Origin: a bacterium
GTDB taxonomy: Bacteria > Vulcanimicrobiota > Xenobia > Xenobiales > JADMJV01
NCBI GenBank assembly: GCA_018780265.1
Contig: JADMJV010000013.1
Span: 101,417-165,416, forward strand
Direction of reading: 5' to 3'
DNA length: 64,000 nucleotides
Shown here: in pieces, positions 40,745 through 49,033 of the stretch
Layout: every line of letters starts with the position of its first letter
How positions within the stretch are numbered: position 1 is the stretch's first letter
Translations under genes and position numbers: made by a program
Notes under the pieces: generated by a model
The model's input: only the letters and a program-made list of their open reading frames with translations
What the model was told of the DNA's origin: nothing
Database searches by the model: none

Positions 40745-42160
40745 CCCCACCTTCACCTGATCACCGCTGAAGATCCACTGACGCTTCAAGCCCGCTCTCG
40801 CGAACTCATTCGCTTTCCCCAGTTGACCATGCCGCTGCTGGCCGCGCTTACTCCGCGCCATTGGGAGGTAAGCCATTGCGATGAGATCGTGGCGCGGGTG
40901 GATAGCGGTCGAGCCTGCGACCTGGTGGGCATCAGCGCCGCCACACCGGGCGCCCCGCACGCCTACGAATTGGCTGCCGCCTTTCGCGCTCGGAGCATTC
41001 CCGTTGTAATGGGAGGGCCCCATGCTACCCTGCGGCCGCTGGAAGTGGCCCAGCACGTGGACCTGGTGGTGATGGGCGAGGCCGAACCCCTGTGGCACGA
41101 TGTGCTGCACGACTGGCAAGAGAGACCCCGCCGCAAGTTGGGGCGCCACACACTCAACCCTACCGTGCAAAGCTGGGTAGAAGAACTGCCCAACGGTTCA
41201 CGCATTTTCGGCTGCCCGGTGCCGGCCACTCTGGATCAACTGCCTCAGGCGCGTCGCGACCTCATTCATCACGGCGGTTTCAATCGCTGGTGGGCAACTC
41301 GCGGGGCCATCATCGCCACCCGTGGATGCCCCCACCGCTGCGACTACTGCACCATTCCCAAGCTCTACCCGCGCGCTCAGCAGATGCGGCTGCGACCCGT
41401 GGCCGAAGTCATCGCCGAGGTGCGTTCCTTTAGCGACAAGGGAGTGGTCTTTTGGGATGACAACATCGGGGCAGTCCCTGCCTACGCCAAGGAACTCTTT
41501 CGCCAACTGCGCCCCCTTAAGCGCTGGTGGACCAGCCAGACCACACTCAACTCTCTGCGCGATAGCGAGTTTTTGGAACTGGCCGCGGCCAGCGGCTGCA
41601 AAGCCTTATTTGTTGGCTTGGAGAGCATCAACCAGGCCAGTCTCAACGCCGTTCATAAAGGCCACAACCGGGTGCAAGACTATCGCAGCCTGCTCTCTCG
41701 CTGTCACTCGTTGGGCGTGGCCATTCAGGCCGGTCTCATCTTTGGCTTCGAAGAAGACGACACGGATGTCTTTGCCCGCACGGTAGATACTTTTGCTCAA
41801 CTGGGCCTGGACAACGCCACCATCAGCTTGCTCGTGCCCTATCCAGGAACCCCAGCCTATGACGACTTAGAAAAAGACGGGCGCATCATTGACCACGATT
41901 GGCGCCACTATAACGGCAAGACCCATGTGGTCTACCGCCCTCGCCGGATGACTCCAGATCAACTGCTGAATGGCTACGAATGGGCCAAAACCCAATTCTA
42001 CTCCCTGTCGGGTATTTTCCAACGATTGAACCGCAGCCGCACCGGCCTGTGGTGGAATTTGCCCCGTAACCTCGGCTACCACCTGGGCTTGGTGGGCGAG
42101 GTGAGAGCGCGCGCAGCCATGCACACTCAGGGCCTAGCCCTCAGCCAGCAAGCGCCGTAA
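40742..42160 (+). CDS. B12-binding-domain radical SAM protein
   Basis: 472 residues. Residues 1-120 form a Rossmann-like cobalamin-binding domain (DLVGISAATPGAPHAYELAA, PVVMGGPHATLRP, DLVVMGEAE). The radical SAM cluster motif is ATRGCPHRCDYCTIPKLY (CxxxCxxC). The barrel continues through VFWDDNIGAVPAYAKELF and ALFVGLESINQASLNAVHKGHN. A C-terminal tail follows. Relatives include lipid and hopanoid methylases and HpnJ; the substrate is not predictable. GTG 40742 is supported by family length and the hairpin-bridged Shine-Dalgarno. Its 3' end overlaps the convergent merR gene by 27 bp. Confidence 0.9.
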   Translation: MPHLHLITAEDPLTLQARSRELIRFPQLTMPLLAALTPRHWEVSHCDEIVARVDSGRACDLVGISAATPGAPHAYELAAAFRARSIPVVMGGPHATLRPLEVAQHVDLVVMGEAEPLWHDVLHDWQERPRRKLGRHTLNPTVQSWVEELPNGSRIFGCPVPATLDQLPQARRDLIHHGGFNRWWATRGAIIATRGCPHRCDYCTIPKLYPRAQQMRLRPVAEVIAEVRSFSDKGVVFWDDNIGAVPAYAKELFRQLRPLKRWWTSQTTLNSLRDSEFLELAAASGCKALFVGLESINQASLNAVHKGHNRVQDYRSLLSRCHSLGVAIQAGLIFGFEEDDTDVFARTVDTFAQLGLDNATISLLVPYPGTPAYDDLEKDGRIIDHDWRHYNGKTHVVYRPRRMTPDQLLNGYEWAKTQFYSLSGIFQRLNRSRTGLWWNLPRNLGYHLGLVGEVRARAAMHTQGLALSQQAP

Positions 42161-42436
42161 CTGTTCGCGCAAAACATCCGCCTCCCGGTCCTTGGCCTCC
42201 AGCCGTTCCAGCAGGTTGCAGATGACTTCGGCCCCGGACAGGTTGACGCCCAGGCCGGTGACCGAAACGATTCGGCGTAAGCGCAGCACGGTTTGCTCGG
42301 AGTAGAGACGCTGGCGTCGCTGTTTGGCCGAAGTGACCAGCCCCAGGCGTTCGTACCGTCGAATCGTATCGGGGCGAAGGTCCAGCATCTCGGCCACCAC
42401 CTCGAGTCGATAGTGGGGTTCGTCTTGACCAGGCAT
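42134..42436 (-). CDS. MerR-family regulator (HspR-like)
   Basis: 100 residues. YRLEVVAEMLDLRPDTIRRYERLGLV then RRQRLYSEQTVLRLRRIVSVTGLGVNLSGAEVI is the winged HTH of MerR proteins, and the short length with the GVNLSGAEVI continuation fits the HspR subgroup, repressors of dnaK and dnaJ. A leucine-rich helix (LLERLEAKDREADVLREQLRRLL) follows. It lies six bp downstream of the dnaJ-like gene with GGGGAGG before its ATG, so it is the second gene of that operon. No HAIR-like operator is obvious nearby. Confidence 0.9.
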   Translation of the reverse strand: MPGQDEPHYRLEVVAEMLDLRPDTIRRYERLGLVTSAKQRRQRLYSEQTVLRLRRIVSVTGLGVNLSGAEVICNLLERLEAKDREADVLREQLRRLLAEG

Positions 42437-42442
42437 GGTGGG

Positions 42443-43381
42443 TTACCTCCCCTTCTCCAGTTGTTCTTGTATTTGGCGGACTTTTTCGCGCATTTCCGGA
42501 GTCAGGCCGGTGGGGATGCGCAGCGAAACCCTGGCATACAGATCCCCAGCAGGCTTGCCCCCGGCCCGAGGCAGCCCTTGACCCCGCAAGCGAAAGACTT
42601 TTCCATTTTGGGTCTCGGGAGGTATTTTCAAGCCCAGTTTTCCCTTGAGCCCCTCCACCTGAACCTCACCGCCCAGCAGAGCCAAGAAAATCGAGACTTC
42701 CAGGTCGCGGTGCAGGTCGTGACCTTCTACCTGATAGACGGGATCGGGCTGCACGGCGATGACCAGCAGCAAATCCCCCCGGGGCGCCCCCGGGCTACCC
42801 GGATGGCCCTGACCAGCCAGCCGGATGACCGAACCTTCGGTGACGCCCGCGGGAATCTTTACGTCCAGGCTGTACGGAGTAAGCACCTGTCCCATCCCGC
42901 GGCAGGCGTGACAGACCCGGCGATCGACAACCCCGCTGCCGTGACACGGAGGGCAAAGCTCCTGGCGACTTAAACTGAGGCGACGGGTGCTACCCGAAAA
43001 GGCCTCCTGCAGCGTGATCTCCACCTCGGCGTGAAGGTCGGCCCCGGGATGCTGACTGGCGCGGCTATGGCGGCGTCCAAAGAACTGTTCAAAAAAGCTG
43101 TGCGAGTCTTCTTGACTGTCCTCATAGGCATATTCTTGACGGGGCGGGTGCCCCTTGGTTTTGACATAGTCTGCAATTTCGTCAAACTGCTTGCGCTTTT
43201 CCTCATCGTTGAGAACCTCGTAGGCCTCATTGATTTCGGAGAATTTCTTTTCCGCCTCCGGATTGCCCGGATTGAGGTCGGGGTGCGAACTTCGGGCCAG
43301 AGCCCGGTAAGCGGCCTTGATTTCAGCAGCGCTGGCCTTGGAATCCACTCCCAAAATTTTGTAGTAATCTTTGAAATCCAT
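42443..43381 (-). CDS. DnaJ/CbpA-type J-domain co-chaperone with reduced zinc region
   Basis: 312 residues. J-domain DYYKILGVDSKASAAEIKAAYRALARSSHPDLNPGN (HPD at 33-35), a Gly-poor linker, then only two CxxCxGxG knuckles (CPPCHGSG and CHACRGMG) where DnaJ has four. The C-terminal substrate-binding domains follow (DVKIPAGVTEGSVIRLAGQGHPG and onward to FRLRGQGLP). It should stimulate DnaK. No dnaK or grpE is adjacent. The HspR-like gene follows by six bp, a gene order known from actinobacteria and other phyla. Confidence 0.9.
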   Translation of the reverse strand: MDFKDYYKILGVDSKASAAEIKAAYRALARSSHPDLNPGNPEAEKKFSEINEAYEVLNDEEKRKQFDEIADYVKTKGHPPRQEYAYEDSQEDSHSFFEQFFGRRHSRASQHPGADLHAEVEITLQEAFSGSTRRLSLSRQELCPPCHGSGVVDRRVCHACRGMGQVLTPYSLDVKIPAGVTEGSVIRLAGQGHPGSPGAPRGDLLLVIAVQPDPVYQVEGHDLHRDLEVSIFLALLGGEVQVEGLKGKLGLKIPPETQNGKVFRLRGQGLPRAGGKPAGDLYARVSLRIPTGLTPEMREKVRQIQEQLEKGR

Positions 43382-43479
43382 GGAGGGCCCTTCTCAGTCC
43401 TGGGGGCAGCAACCTACTGGAGGAGGCCCGCTACCAGCAAACGAACCGCACCAGACATTTGGATGAGGAGAATTGAGCC

Positions 43480-44865
43480 ATGGAAGGCGTGGTGTCGGTG
43501 GGGGAATTTGTTACCCAAAATCAGCAGCGGTTTCAGGACGAGTTGTTCCGATTGTTGGAGATCCCCAGTGTCAGTACCGACCCCGAGCGAAAAGGCGAGG
43601 TGGTTCGCTGCGCGGGAGAAGTGGCCCGTCAGATGGGCCAGGCCGGTCTGCAAAAGGTGCAGGTCACGGAGACAGGCGGCCATCCCCTGGTCTACGGAGA
43701 GTGGTTGGGCGCGGCTGGCCAACCTACCGTTTTGATCTATGGCCACTACGACGTTCAGCCCGAAGACCCGGTGGATTTGTGGACTTCCCCGCCCTTCACT
43801 CCCACCATCCGCGATGGCAAGGTCTTTGCCCGCGGGGCGACCGATGACAAGGGCCAGTTTATCGCCCACATCAAGGCTATCGAAGCCTTGATGAAAAGCG
43901 AGGGCAAACTGCCCGTCAATGTGAAGGTCGTGATCGAAGGCGAAGAGGAGATCGGTAGCCGTCATCTGGCTCCGTTCTTGGAGAAAAATCGAGAGATGCT
44001 GCAGGCCGACGTTTTGGTGGTGAGCGACAGCGCGATGTTTGCTCCGGGTAAACCCAGCATCGTCTATGGTTTGCGGGGATTGGCCTACGTCCAGGTGGAC
44101 ATCAAAGGGGCCGACTCCGACCTGCATTCGGGCGTTTTTGGCGGGGCCGTGCCCAATCCAGGATTTGAGCTTTGCAAACTGGTAGCCCAACTCAAAGACG
44201 ACCAGGAGCGCATTACAGTGCCCGGTTTTTACGACAAGGTCATCGATCTCACCCCTCAAGAGCGAGCCGATTACGCCCGACTGCCCTTTGACGCCGAGGA
44301 ATTTCGCAAAGAACTGAACGTTCCAGGCCTTAGCGGCGAAGTGGGCTGGACCCCCCTCGAGCAGCGCAGCGGACGACCCACTCTGGAAATCAACGGGATG
44401 CTGTGCGGCTGGACCGGTCCGGGCGCCAAAACGGTGTTGCCCAATAAGGCCATGGTCAAGATTTCGTGCCGTCTGGTGCCCAACCAGGACCCCGAAGAGA
44501 TCGCTCAGATGCTGGCCGATCATATCAAGAAGCTGTGCCCGCCCACCGTCGAATGCCAGGTGACTTCCCTGCACGGCGGCAAGCCCTGGTTGACACCGCG
44601 TCAACATCCCGCTCTGGACTGCGCCAATCGAGCCGTTGAGGCCGTGTTTGGTGAACAGGCTCTGTTTGTGCGAGAGGGGGGCTCGATTCCTATCGTGGTG
44701 GACTTTCAGACCATTCTGGGGCTCCCCGGGTTGCTGGTGGGTTTTGGACTCAATACAGAGAACCTGCATGCCCCTGACGAGCATTTTGATCTGGGCAACT
44801 ATCAGGCGGGAATCCGCCTGTCGGTAGAGCTACTGCGTCAGTTGTCGAGCTATCAAAAGCCCTGA
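43480..44865 (+). CDS. M20/M28-type metallo-dipeptidase
   Basis: 461 residues. Zinc ligands: His in LIYGHYDVQPED, Asp in ARGATDDKG, the Glu pair in VIEGEEEIGS, Asp in VVSDSAMF, and the C-terminal His in NLHAPDEHFD. The dimerisation domain lies between (about 185-350, GADSDLHSGVFGG onward). The pattern matches the carnosinase/DapE-like M20A dipeptidases. It is probably cytoplasmic. AGGAGAATTGAGCC precedes ATG 43480. Its 3' end overlaps a convergent thioredoxin-like gene by 13 bp. Confidence 0.93.
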   Translation: MEGVVSVGEFVTQNQQRFQDELFRLLEIPSVSTDPERKGEVVRCAGEVARQMGQAGLQKVQVTETGGHPLVYGEWLGAAGQPTVLIYGHYDVQPEDPVDLWTSPPFTPTIRDGKVFARGATDDKGQFIAHIKAIEALMKSEGKLPVNVKVVIEGEEEIGSRHLAPFLEKNREMLQADVLVVSDSAMFAPGKPSIVYGLRGLAYVQVDIKGADSDLHSGVFGGAVPNPGFELCKLVAQLKDDQERITVPGFYDKVIDLTPQERADYARLPFDAEEFRKELNVPGLSGEVGWTPLEQRSGRPTLEINGMLCGWTGPGAKTVLPNKAMVKISCRLVPNQDPEEIAQMLADHIKKLCPPTVECQVTSLHGGKPWLTPRQHPALDCANRAVEAVFGEQALFVREGGSIPIVVDFQTILGLPGLLVGFGLNTENLHAPDEHFDLGNYQAGIRLSVELLRQLSSYQKP

Positions 44866-45404
44866 GCGGCGAGTTCGGCCAGGGCCGTCTTCATGGGCGT
44901 CATGTTGGCGGGCCCTCGGTATCGAAATTCTCCTTGGGGACCGATGAGCATCCAACAGTTGTTGTCGCTGCCTCGGTATTGGTCGACAAAGACGCGGCCG
45001 CCCGGATCCACCAAAATCTCGTCGGCTTCGGGTTGATACTGTTTGGCAAATTCTGGACCGGTTGTGTCATCTCCGAATACGAGCACGTTGTAGAGGGGAA
45101 TTTTCTGACTCTTGGCCATAGCCAACAGTTCTTTGTCGAGGGGAATTCGCTCTCGGCAACCCTGGCATGCGACAGCCGTAAGAGTTACGATCAGCGGTCC
45201 TTTGCCGGCGTAGTCGAGGGTGCTGCCGTCGATACGGTGAAGTTGGAAGGACACCGCTTTGTCGGGAAACCCCCCCGTGCTGGGCACGACCGTCACCGGC
45301 GTGGGGATGGCCGCAGGCGTGGCCCGGCCGCGCGTAACATAGTAAGCGCCGCAAGCCACGATGGTGGCCACGATCAAAAAGTCGACCAGTCGATTGCTGC
45401 GCAT
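44853..45404 (-). CDS. Membrane-anchored thioredoxin-like protein
   Basis: 183 residues. A hydrophobic N-terminal anchor (residues about 8-24, DFLIVATIVACGAYYV) is followed by a thioredoxin fold with CxxC in LTAVACQGCRERIPL (C80, C83). Later strands include ILVDPGGRVFVDQYRG and WMLIGPQGEFRYRG, as in TlpA/ResA-type reductants. It should act in the periplasm. Its ATG overlaps the stop of a small upstream ORF (TGATG), suggesting translational coupling. Substrate unknown. Confidence 0.85.
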   Translation of the reverse strand: MRSNRLVDFLIVATIVACGAYYVTRGRATPAAIPTPVTVVPSTGGFPDKAVSFQLHRIDGSTLDYAGKGPLIVTLTAVACQGCRERIPLDKELLAMAKSQKIPLYNVLVFGDDTTGPEFAKQYQPEADEILVDPGGRVFVDQYRGSDNNCWMLIGPQGEFRYRGPANMTPMKTALAELAAQGF

Positions 45405-45493
45405 CAGTGTCCCATCACTTTGCCCAGTTGCAAGCAGATCTGGGTGTGTGATAATCCTGGGGCCAGCGGCACGGAACAGCGGGGGCAGTGCAT
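45404..45493 (-). CDS. Tiny CxxC peptide ORF coupled to the thioredoxin-like gene
   Basis: 29 codons from ATG 45493: MHCPRCSVPLAPGL and a second part with QICLQLGKVMGH. GGGGAATATCCTGCT precedes the ATG (GGGGAA about ten bases away). The stop TGA shares bases with the start ATG of the thioredoxin-like gene. CPRCxVPL is the opening of zinc-ribbon (TFIIB-like) proteins, but the second knuckle is absent, so it is either a leader peptide or a very short metal-binding protein. Weak evidence. Confidence 0.4.
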   Translation of the reverse strand: MHCPRCSVPLAPGLSHTQICLQLGKVMGH

Positions 45494-45608
45494 AGCAGGA
45501 TATTCCCCATTTGGCAGCTCCCTCCCTTGTTGGGAGGGCCAGGGCAGAGGCAGGAAAGCGGCGCGCGAAGAATAATTTTCAACACCATACAATCCGAAGC
45601 GGAGGTCA

Positions 45609-46583
45609 ATGATGCGAAGACTCTTGTTTGGTTTGCTATTGATGGCAACCACCTTGCCTGGTGTGGGCCTGGCCGAAGAGATCAAGGCCTCCGATATGCG
45701 GGGCGACATGGGACTGTTGGAGGACTTCGGTCCCACCGGAGCTGTCTGGATGAAGGATGGCAAAGTCCTGGTGTGCGACCGGCGCTATACAGTATTTCAC
45801 ATCTTTGACACCGATGGGCGCCGCTATCGTTTTCTCGACCATCCCCAGAAACTAGGCGAAGCCAATTTTAGCGGGATGTGTCATTGGAAAGACAACCGCT
45901 ACTTTGTCACCGGCAGCCACTGGCACTTTAAAAACAGTACTCGCTATGTAGAGAATCGGTCGATCATGCACCAGATCCTTTTGCAGACCGAGCAGATCGA
46001 CCCTGAATCGGGCAAGGAGAACTACCGGCCCGACACGGCCCTGCGCGCTTCAGGATTTTATGGGGAATCGGTGGATACCCCTGGAGAAATCACCGGAATC
46101 GCCATGGACGTGAAGCACAACCGCGTTTTTTTGGGCATGGACAAATGCCTGGCCAAAGATGGAACGGTGGTCTTGCTGGAGGGGCCGCTAGACAAGTTTC
46201 TGGCCAAGGCTCCCGACTTTGAGTTGAAATTCTTGAAGTCAGACCTGAAGCCGGCTATGGACGCCAACACCAACACTCCATATCAGCTGAATGACCTGGC
46301 CTATGTTCCCGATAAAGGACTGGTTTTGCTGTTCAGTGCCGAAACCAACGAAAGCAAGCAGTTTGGCTACAATCAGGTGTGGTTCATGCGGGGCGGCTTT
46401 GGGCCCGCCAAGTTGGTGCTCAAGGATATCGCCCCAGGCAATCGCGGCGCCGGCATTGCCGTGCGCAATGGAGCGACCAAAGACGAGTATGAGGCGGTCA
46501 TCGTGTGCGACAACAATATGGAAGACAGCAGAATCCCCAGTCGCTTGCTGTTCCTGCCCAAGCTGAGACTGCCCACGCGTTAA
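45609..46583 (+). CDS. Secreted propeller-like protein
   Basis: 324 residues. GGAGG lies just upstream of ATG 45609/45612. Signal peptide MRRLLFGLLLMATTLPGVGLAEE. The mature chain has repeated strands of propeller type (VWMKDGKVLVCDRRYTVFHIF, RYFVTGSHWHFKNS, ITGIAMDVKHNRVFLGMD, LNDLAYVPDKGLVLLFSAE). This resembles esterase-like phytase or DUF3616 proteins in fold only. No catalytic motif recognised. Probably periplasmic. Confidence 0.75.
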   Translation: MMRRLLFGLLLMATTLPGVGLAEEIKASDMRGDMGLLEDFGPTGAVWMKDGKVLVCDRRYTVFHIFDTDGRRYRFLDHPQKLGEANFSGMCHWKDNRYFVTGSHWHFKNSTRYVENRSIMHQILLQTEQIDPESGKENYRPDTALRASGFYGESVDTPGEITGIAMDVKHNRVFLGMDKCLAKDGTVVLLEGPLDKFLAKAPDFELKFLKSDLKPAMDANTNTPYQLNDLAYVPDKGLVLLFSAETNESKQFGYNQVWFMRGGFGPAKLVLKDIAPGNRGAGIAVRNGATKDEYEAVIVCDNNMEDSRIPSRLLFLPKLRLPTR

Positions 46584-46639
46584 CTTTACTCAGCAGGGGG
46601 TTCGGCTCTCGGTTCGAACCTTAGGCTTGGTCAACGTCC

Positions 46640-47836
46640 TTGTTTATTCTCGACCAGAACTCACGCAAAACTCTTAAAGTCGTCGCCCTGTTGTGGCTGG
46701 CGTTCGTTCTGCTATGCTTGGGCCTGGGTGCCTACCTGAGCGCCCGGGTTTCCAGCGTGGTGGCTCAACGTTTTCCCACCCTGGCTCAGCCGTGCTGGTC
46801 GGAGCGAGAGGATCAGGTGGCCTACCTGGCCCGAGAGCCTGAGGCCTCGGCCTGGCAGTTGTGGAAAGTCGACCGCGAGCCGTCGCTGATTTGCCAGTTA
46901 GACCCGGGCGAGTGGACCCTGCTGGGGTGGCTGGATGATGACAAGCGCCTGCTGCTACAGCCCCGCAGCCAGGACGTTCCCAAGGTCACGGTGGTGGAAG
47001 TGGCCAGCGGAAAACAGAAAGAGATTCGCTTCGAGAACCAGGGCATCGAACTGGTGGGAGTGCGTGGCGGCCAGATGTTTTTTCAGCGCTACGACAAGCC
47101 TGACGCCAGCAACCAGGACAACCTGAGCCGCTCGGTCAGTTTGTTGAACTGGAGCCCGGGTGACGATAAAATCTCGAAAGTGGTGACCATTCCTTTCGAT
47201 ACCGAGAAGCTGCACGTCGAGAAGGTGTGGCCGTCGCTGGATCACAACTGGTTTGCCCTGGCGATTCGCATGGGGGAGGGCGAATCCGACCATACCCTCT
47301 GGTTTTATAACAAAGAAGAGGATCTGTTGACCTGGAGTGGTATCCGCCTGCAGTGTAAGGCGATTCGCGCCGCCTGGTCGCCCGATTCCTCGGGATTGGT
47401 GGCGGCCATCCAGACGGACGACAGTTGCGACCTGTATGCCTTTTGGGACATTCGTTCCAATCAGTATACTCGCCTGAGTTCGGGTCACGATTCGCACGCC
47501 TACCAACCCTTTTGGCCCCGCGAAGCCCGCTATTTCCTGCTCCTGGAAAACAAGCGTGTGTATAAATTTGAGCCCGATATCCTGCAGGCCACCCAGTTGA
47601 CAGCCCAGGGCTGGGATCGGCCTAAAAGTCGCGATCTGGCCGTTTCCCCACGGGGCACCGGAGCCGCCTATGTTGGCCTGGAAGCAGACGACGACCAGCT
47701 CTACAAGGTGGACTTTAAGGGCGAGTATACCGAACCTCTGCTACCTCTGCATCCCAAGACCGCTCAGCAGAAGGAGTGGTGGTTTGTAGCCGGAAACGCC
47801 TTTCGAACGGCTTTTCAGACCTGGACTTTGCGCTAG
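46640..47836 (+). CDS. Membrane-anchored TolB-like propeller protein
   Basis: 398 residues from TTG 46640. One signal-anchor helix (about 13-34, VVALLWLAFVLLCLGLGAYL), then an extracytoplasmic propeller with blades such as CWSEREDQVAYLAREPEASAW, WTLLGWLDDDKRLLLQ, AIRAAWSPDSSGLVAAI and PFWPREARYFLLLENKRVY. It is similar in plan to the gene at 13744. The next gene begins at the base after its stop. The TTG has no clear Shine-Dalgarno. Function unknown. Confidence 0.75.
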   Translation: MFILDQNSRKTLKVVALLWLAFVLLCLGLGAYLSARVSSVVAQRFPTLAQPCWSEREDQVAYLAREPEASAWQLWKVDREPSLICQLDPGEWTLLGWLDDDKRLLLQPRSQDVPKVTVVEVASGKQKEIRFENQGIELVGVRGGQMFFQRYDKPDASNQDNLSRSVSLLNWSPGDDKISKVVTIPFDTEKLHVEKVWPSLDHNWFALAIRMGEGESDHTLWFYNKEEDLLTWSGIRLQCKAIRAAWSPDSSGLVAAIQTDDSCDLYAFWDIRSNQYTRLSSGHDSHAYQPFWPREARYFLLLENKRVYKFEPDILQATQLTAQGWDRPKSRDLAVSPRGTGAAYVGLEADDDQLYKVDFKGEYTEPLLPLHPKTAQQKEWWFVAGNAFRTAFQTWTLR

Positions 47837-48193
47837 ATGAAGGACTGGTGGTTTACCTATTCTCCGTTTGATCAGCACGATTTTCTGGCCCGTGTGCTGG
47901 GTCGAACTCCCGAACTTGTGGCGGCCGAACTGGCCGACTATCAATGGATTCAACATCCGTCCTACTCCTATGTGGTGCCCGCCCAGGGAATGAAGGTGCA
48001 GGGTAGTCTGGTCGCCATGCAGTTGGGGGATGACTGGTTGCTCGATGACGAGTTTGGAATCCGCTTTAGCTACTACCGGAGAATTCAGGTGAGCGTAAAA
48101 TCCGGCCAAGAGATGCGCCAGGCCTGGGTGATGGTAGGAGGTCCTTCTCTCTCCTGGGCTATCCAAGGGCAGGAGGAATCCCAGTCTACGTAG
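47837..48193 (+). CDS. Gamma-glutamylcyclotransferase-like (GGCT/AIG2) protein
   Basis: 118 residues immediately after the preceding stop. The sequence follows the GGCT fold: WWFTYSPFDQHDFLARVLG (normally a YGxLR loop), a strand around YSYVVPAQGMKVQGSLVAM, then WLLDDEFGIRFSYYRRIQV, matching the LDxxEGxxYxR signature with the acidic residue displaced. The catalytic Glu may be the one in DDEF. The assignment rests on this pattern. It probably acts in the cytoplasm. Confidence 0.65.
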   Translation: MKDWWFTYSPFDQHDFLARVLGRTPELVAAELADYQWIQHPSYSYVVPAQGMKVQGSLVAMQLGDDWLLDDEFGIRFSYYRRIQVSVKSGQEMRQAWVMVGGPSLSWAIQGQEESQST

Positions 48194-48231
48194 CAAGGTG
48201 CAGCACCAAATAGTTTGAGGGAGTCCTTACG

Positions 48232-49023
48232 TTGAGTTTCCAAAAGCATCTATATGCCATCATGTATCCAAACTTTGCGTTGGTAGCCTCTCAGCTGGAG
48301 CCTGCCGACTTCGGCCGCTATTATTCGGTAGGTTCGGCCCGCTACTATTCCGGCAAGATGCTATTTATCGAGGTGGACTGCAGTTTTCGCAGCGAACATC
48401 TTCCCATTGATGAGTACCTGGAACTGACCAAGGAGCATCCCGACGGCTCCCCCAAGATGACCAAGTTCATCAGTTCTTATCGCGTTTTAGAGCACCTCAG
48501 CGTGAGTTCACTGGGCTCGCTGTTCGCGGCTACCGTCAACGGTGACGTGTTGCGCATCGACCCCAAGGAATACGTTCCGTCGCCCAGCAATTCGCGTATC
48601 CACATCATTCAAGAACTCAATCCCATTCAGTTGCTGGTGGCCAGCAGTTACGACCACGCTGCCCTGGGCAAGTACCTGACCACGCCCAATAACCCCCGTG
48701 GTTGCCCCAAGCTGTTTTTCACCGAAATCGACCTGGACGTCGACAAATTTCTCAGTGATTGGTCGCAGAACCCGTTTCTGGCGGCCCCCATTCCTGGGGT
48801 TCATCCACAAAAGCTGGCCACGGTCCTGGACGCGCTCAAGGCGGACGCTCAGCCCCGGACCAAGAGTATCGGGATTCAATCGATATTTGACCGCATCAGC
48901 TACTCGCGTATCAGCACTGGCTTCTTTGTAGTGGCCCAGGATGAACTCAAATACTATCCGATGCCTGGTCAGGAAGTATTGCAACGCGACCACTACAGCT
49001 GGTGGAAGCACAGCGACATGTAA
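48232..49023 (+). CDS. Hypothetical protein
   Basis: 263 residues from TTG 48232 with GAGGGAG nine bases upstream. No signal peptide. Strands such as LYAIMYPNFALVASQ, GKMLFIEVDC, LGSLFAATVNGDVLRID and LFFTEIDLDVDKFLSD alternate with short helices, giving an alpha/beta impression with two similar halves (IEVDC and TEIDL). I recognise no family. It is part of the same strand run as the GGCT-like and TPR genes, with a 10-bp gap before the latter. Confidence 0.65.
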   Translation: MSFQKHLYAIMYPNFALVASQLEPADFGRYYSVGSARYYSGKMLFIEVDCSFRSEHLPIDEYLELTKEHPDGSPKMTKFISSYRVLEHLSVSSLGSLFAATVNGDVLRIDPKEYVPSPSNSRIHIIQELNPIQLLVASSYDHAALGKYLTTPNNPRGCPKLFFTEIDLDVDKFLSDWSQNPFLAAPIPGVHPQKLATVLDALKADAQPRTKSIGIQSIFDRISYSRISTGFFVVAQDELKYYPMPGQEVLQRDHYSWWKHSDM

Positions 49024-49033
49024 GGGAGGGCCT

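Noticed and set aside
43414..44784. 456-codon minus-strand ORF opposite the M20 peptidase gene
   Set aside because: Shadow frame of a well supported metallopeptidase; no ribosome site, no family resemblance.
46595..46630. tRNA-like T-arm (GGTTCGAACC) upstream of the propeller gene
   Set aside because: The palindrome resembles a TpsiC arm, but the flanking stem is mismatched and no acceptor, D or anticodon arms fit within the 57-bp gap.
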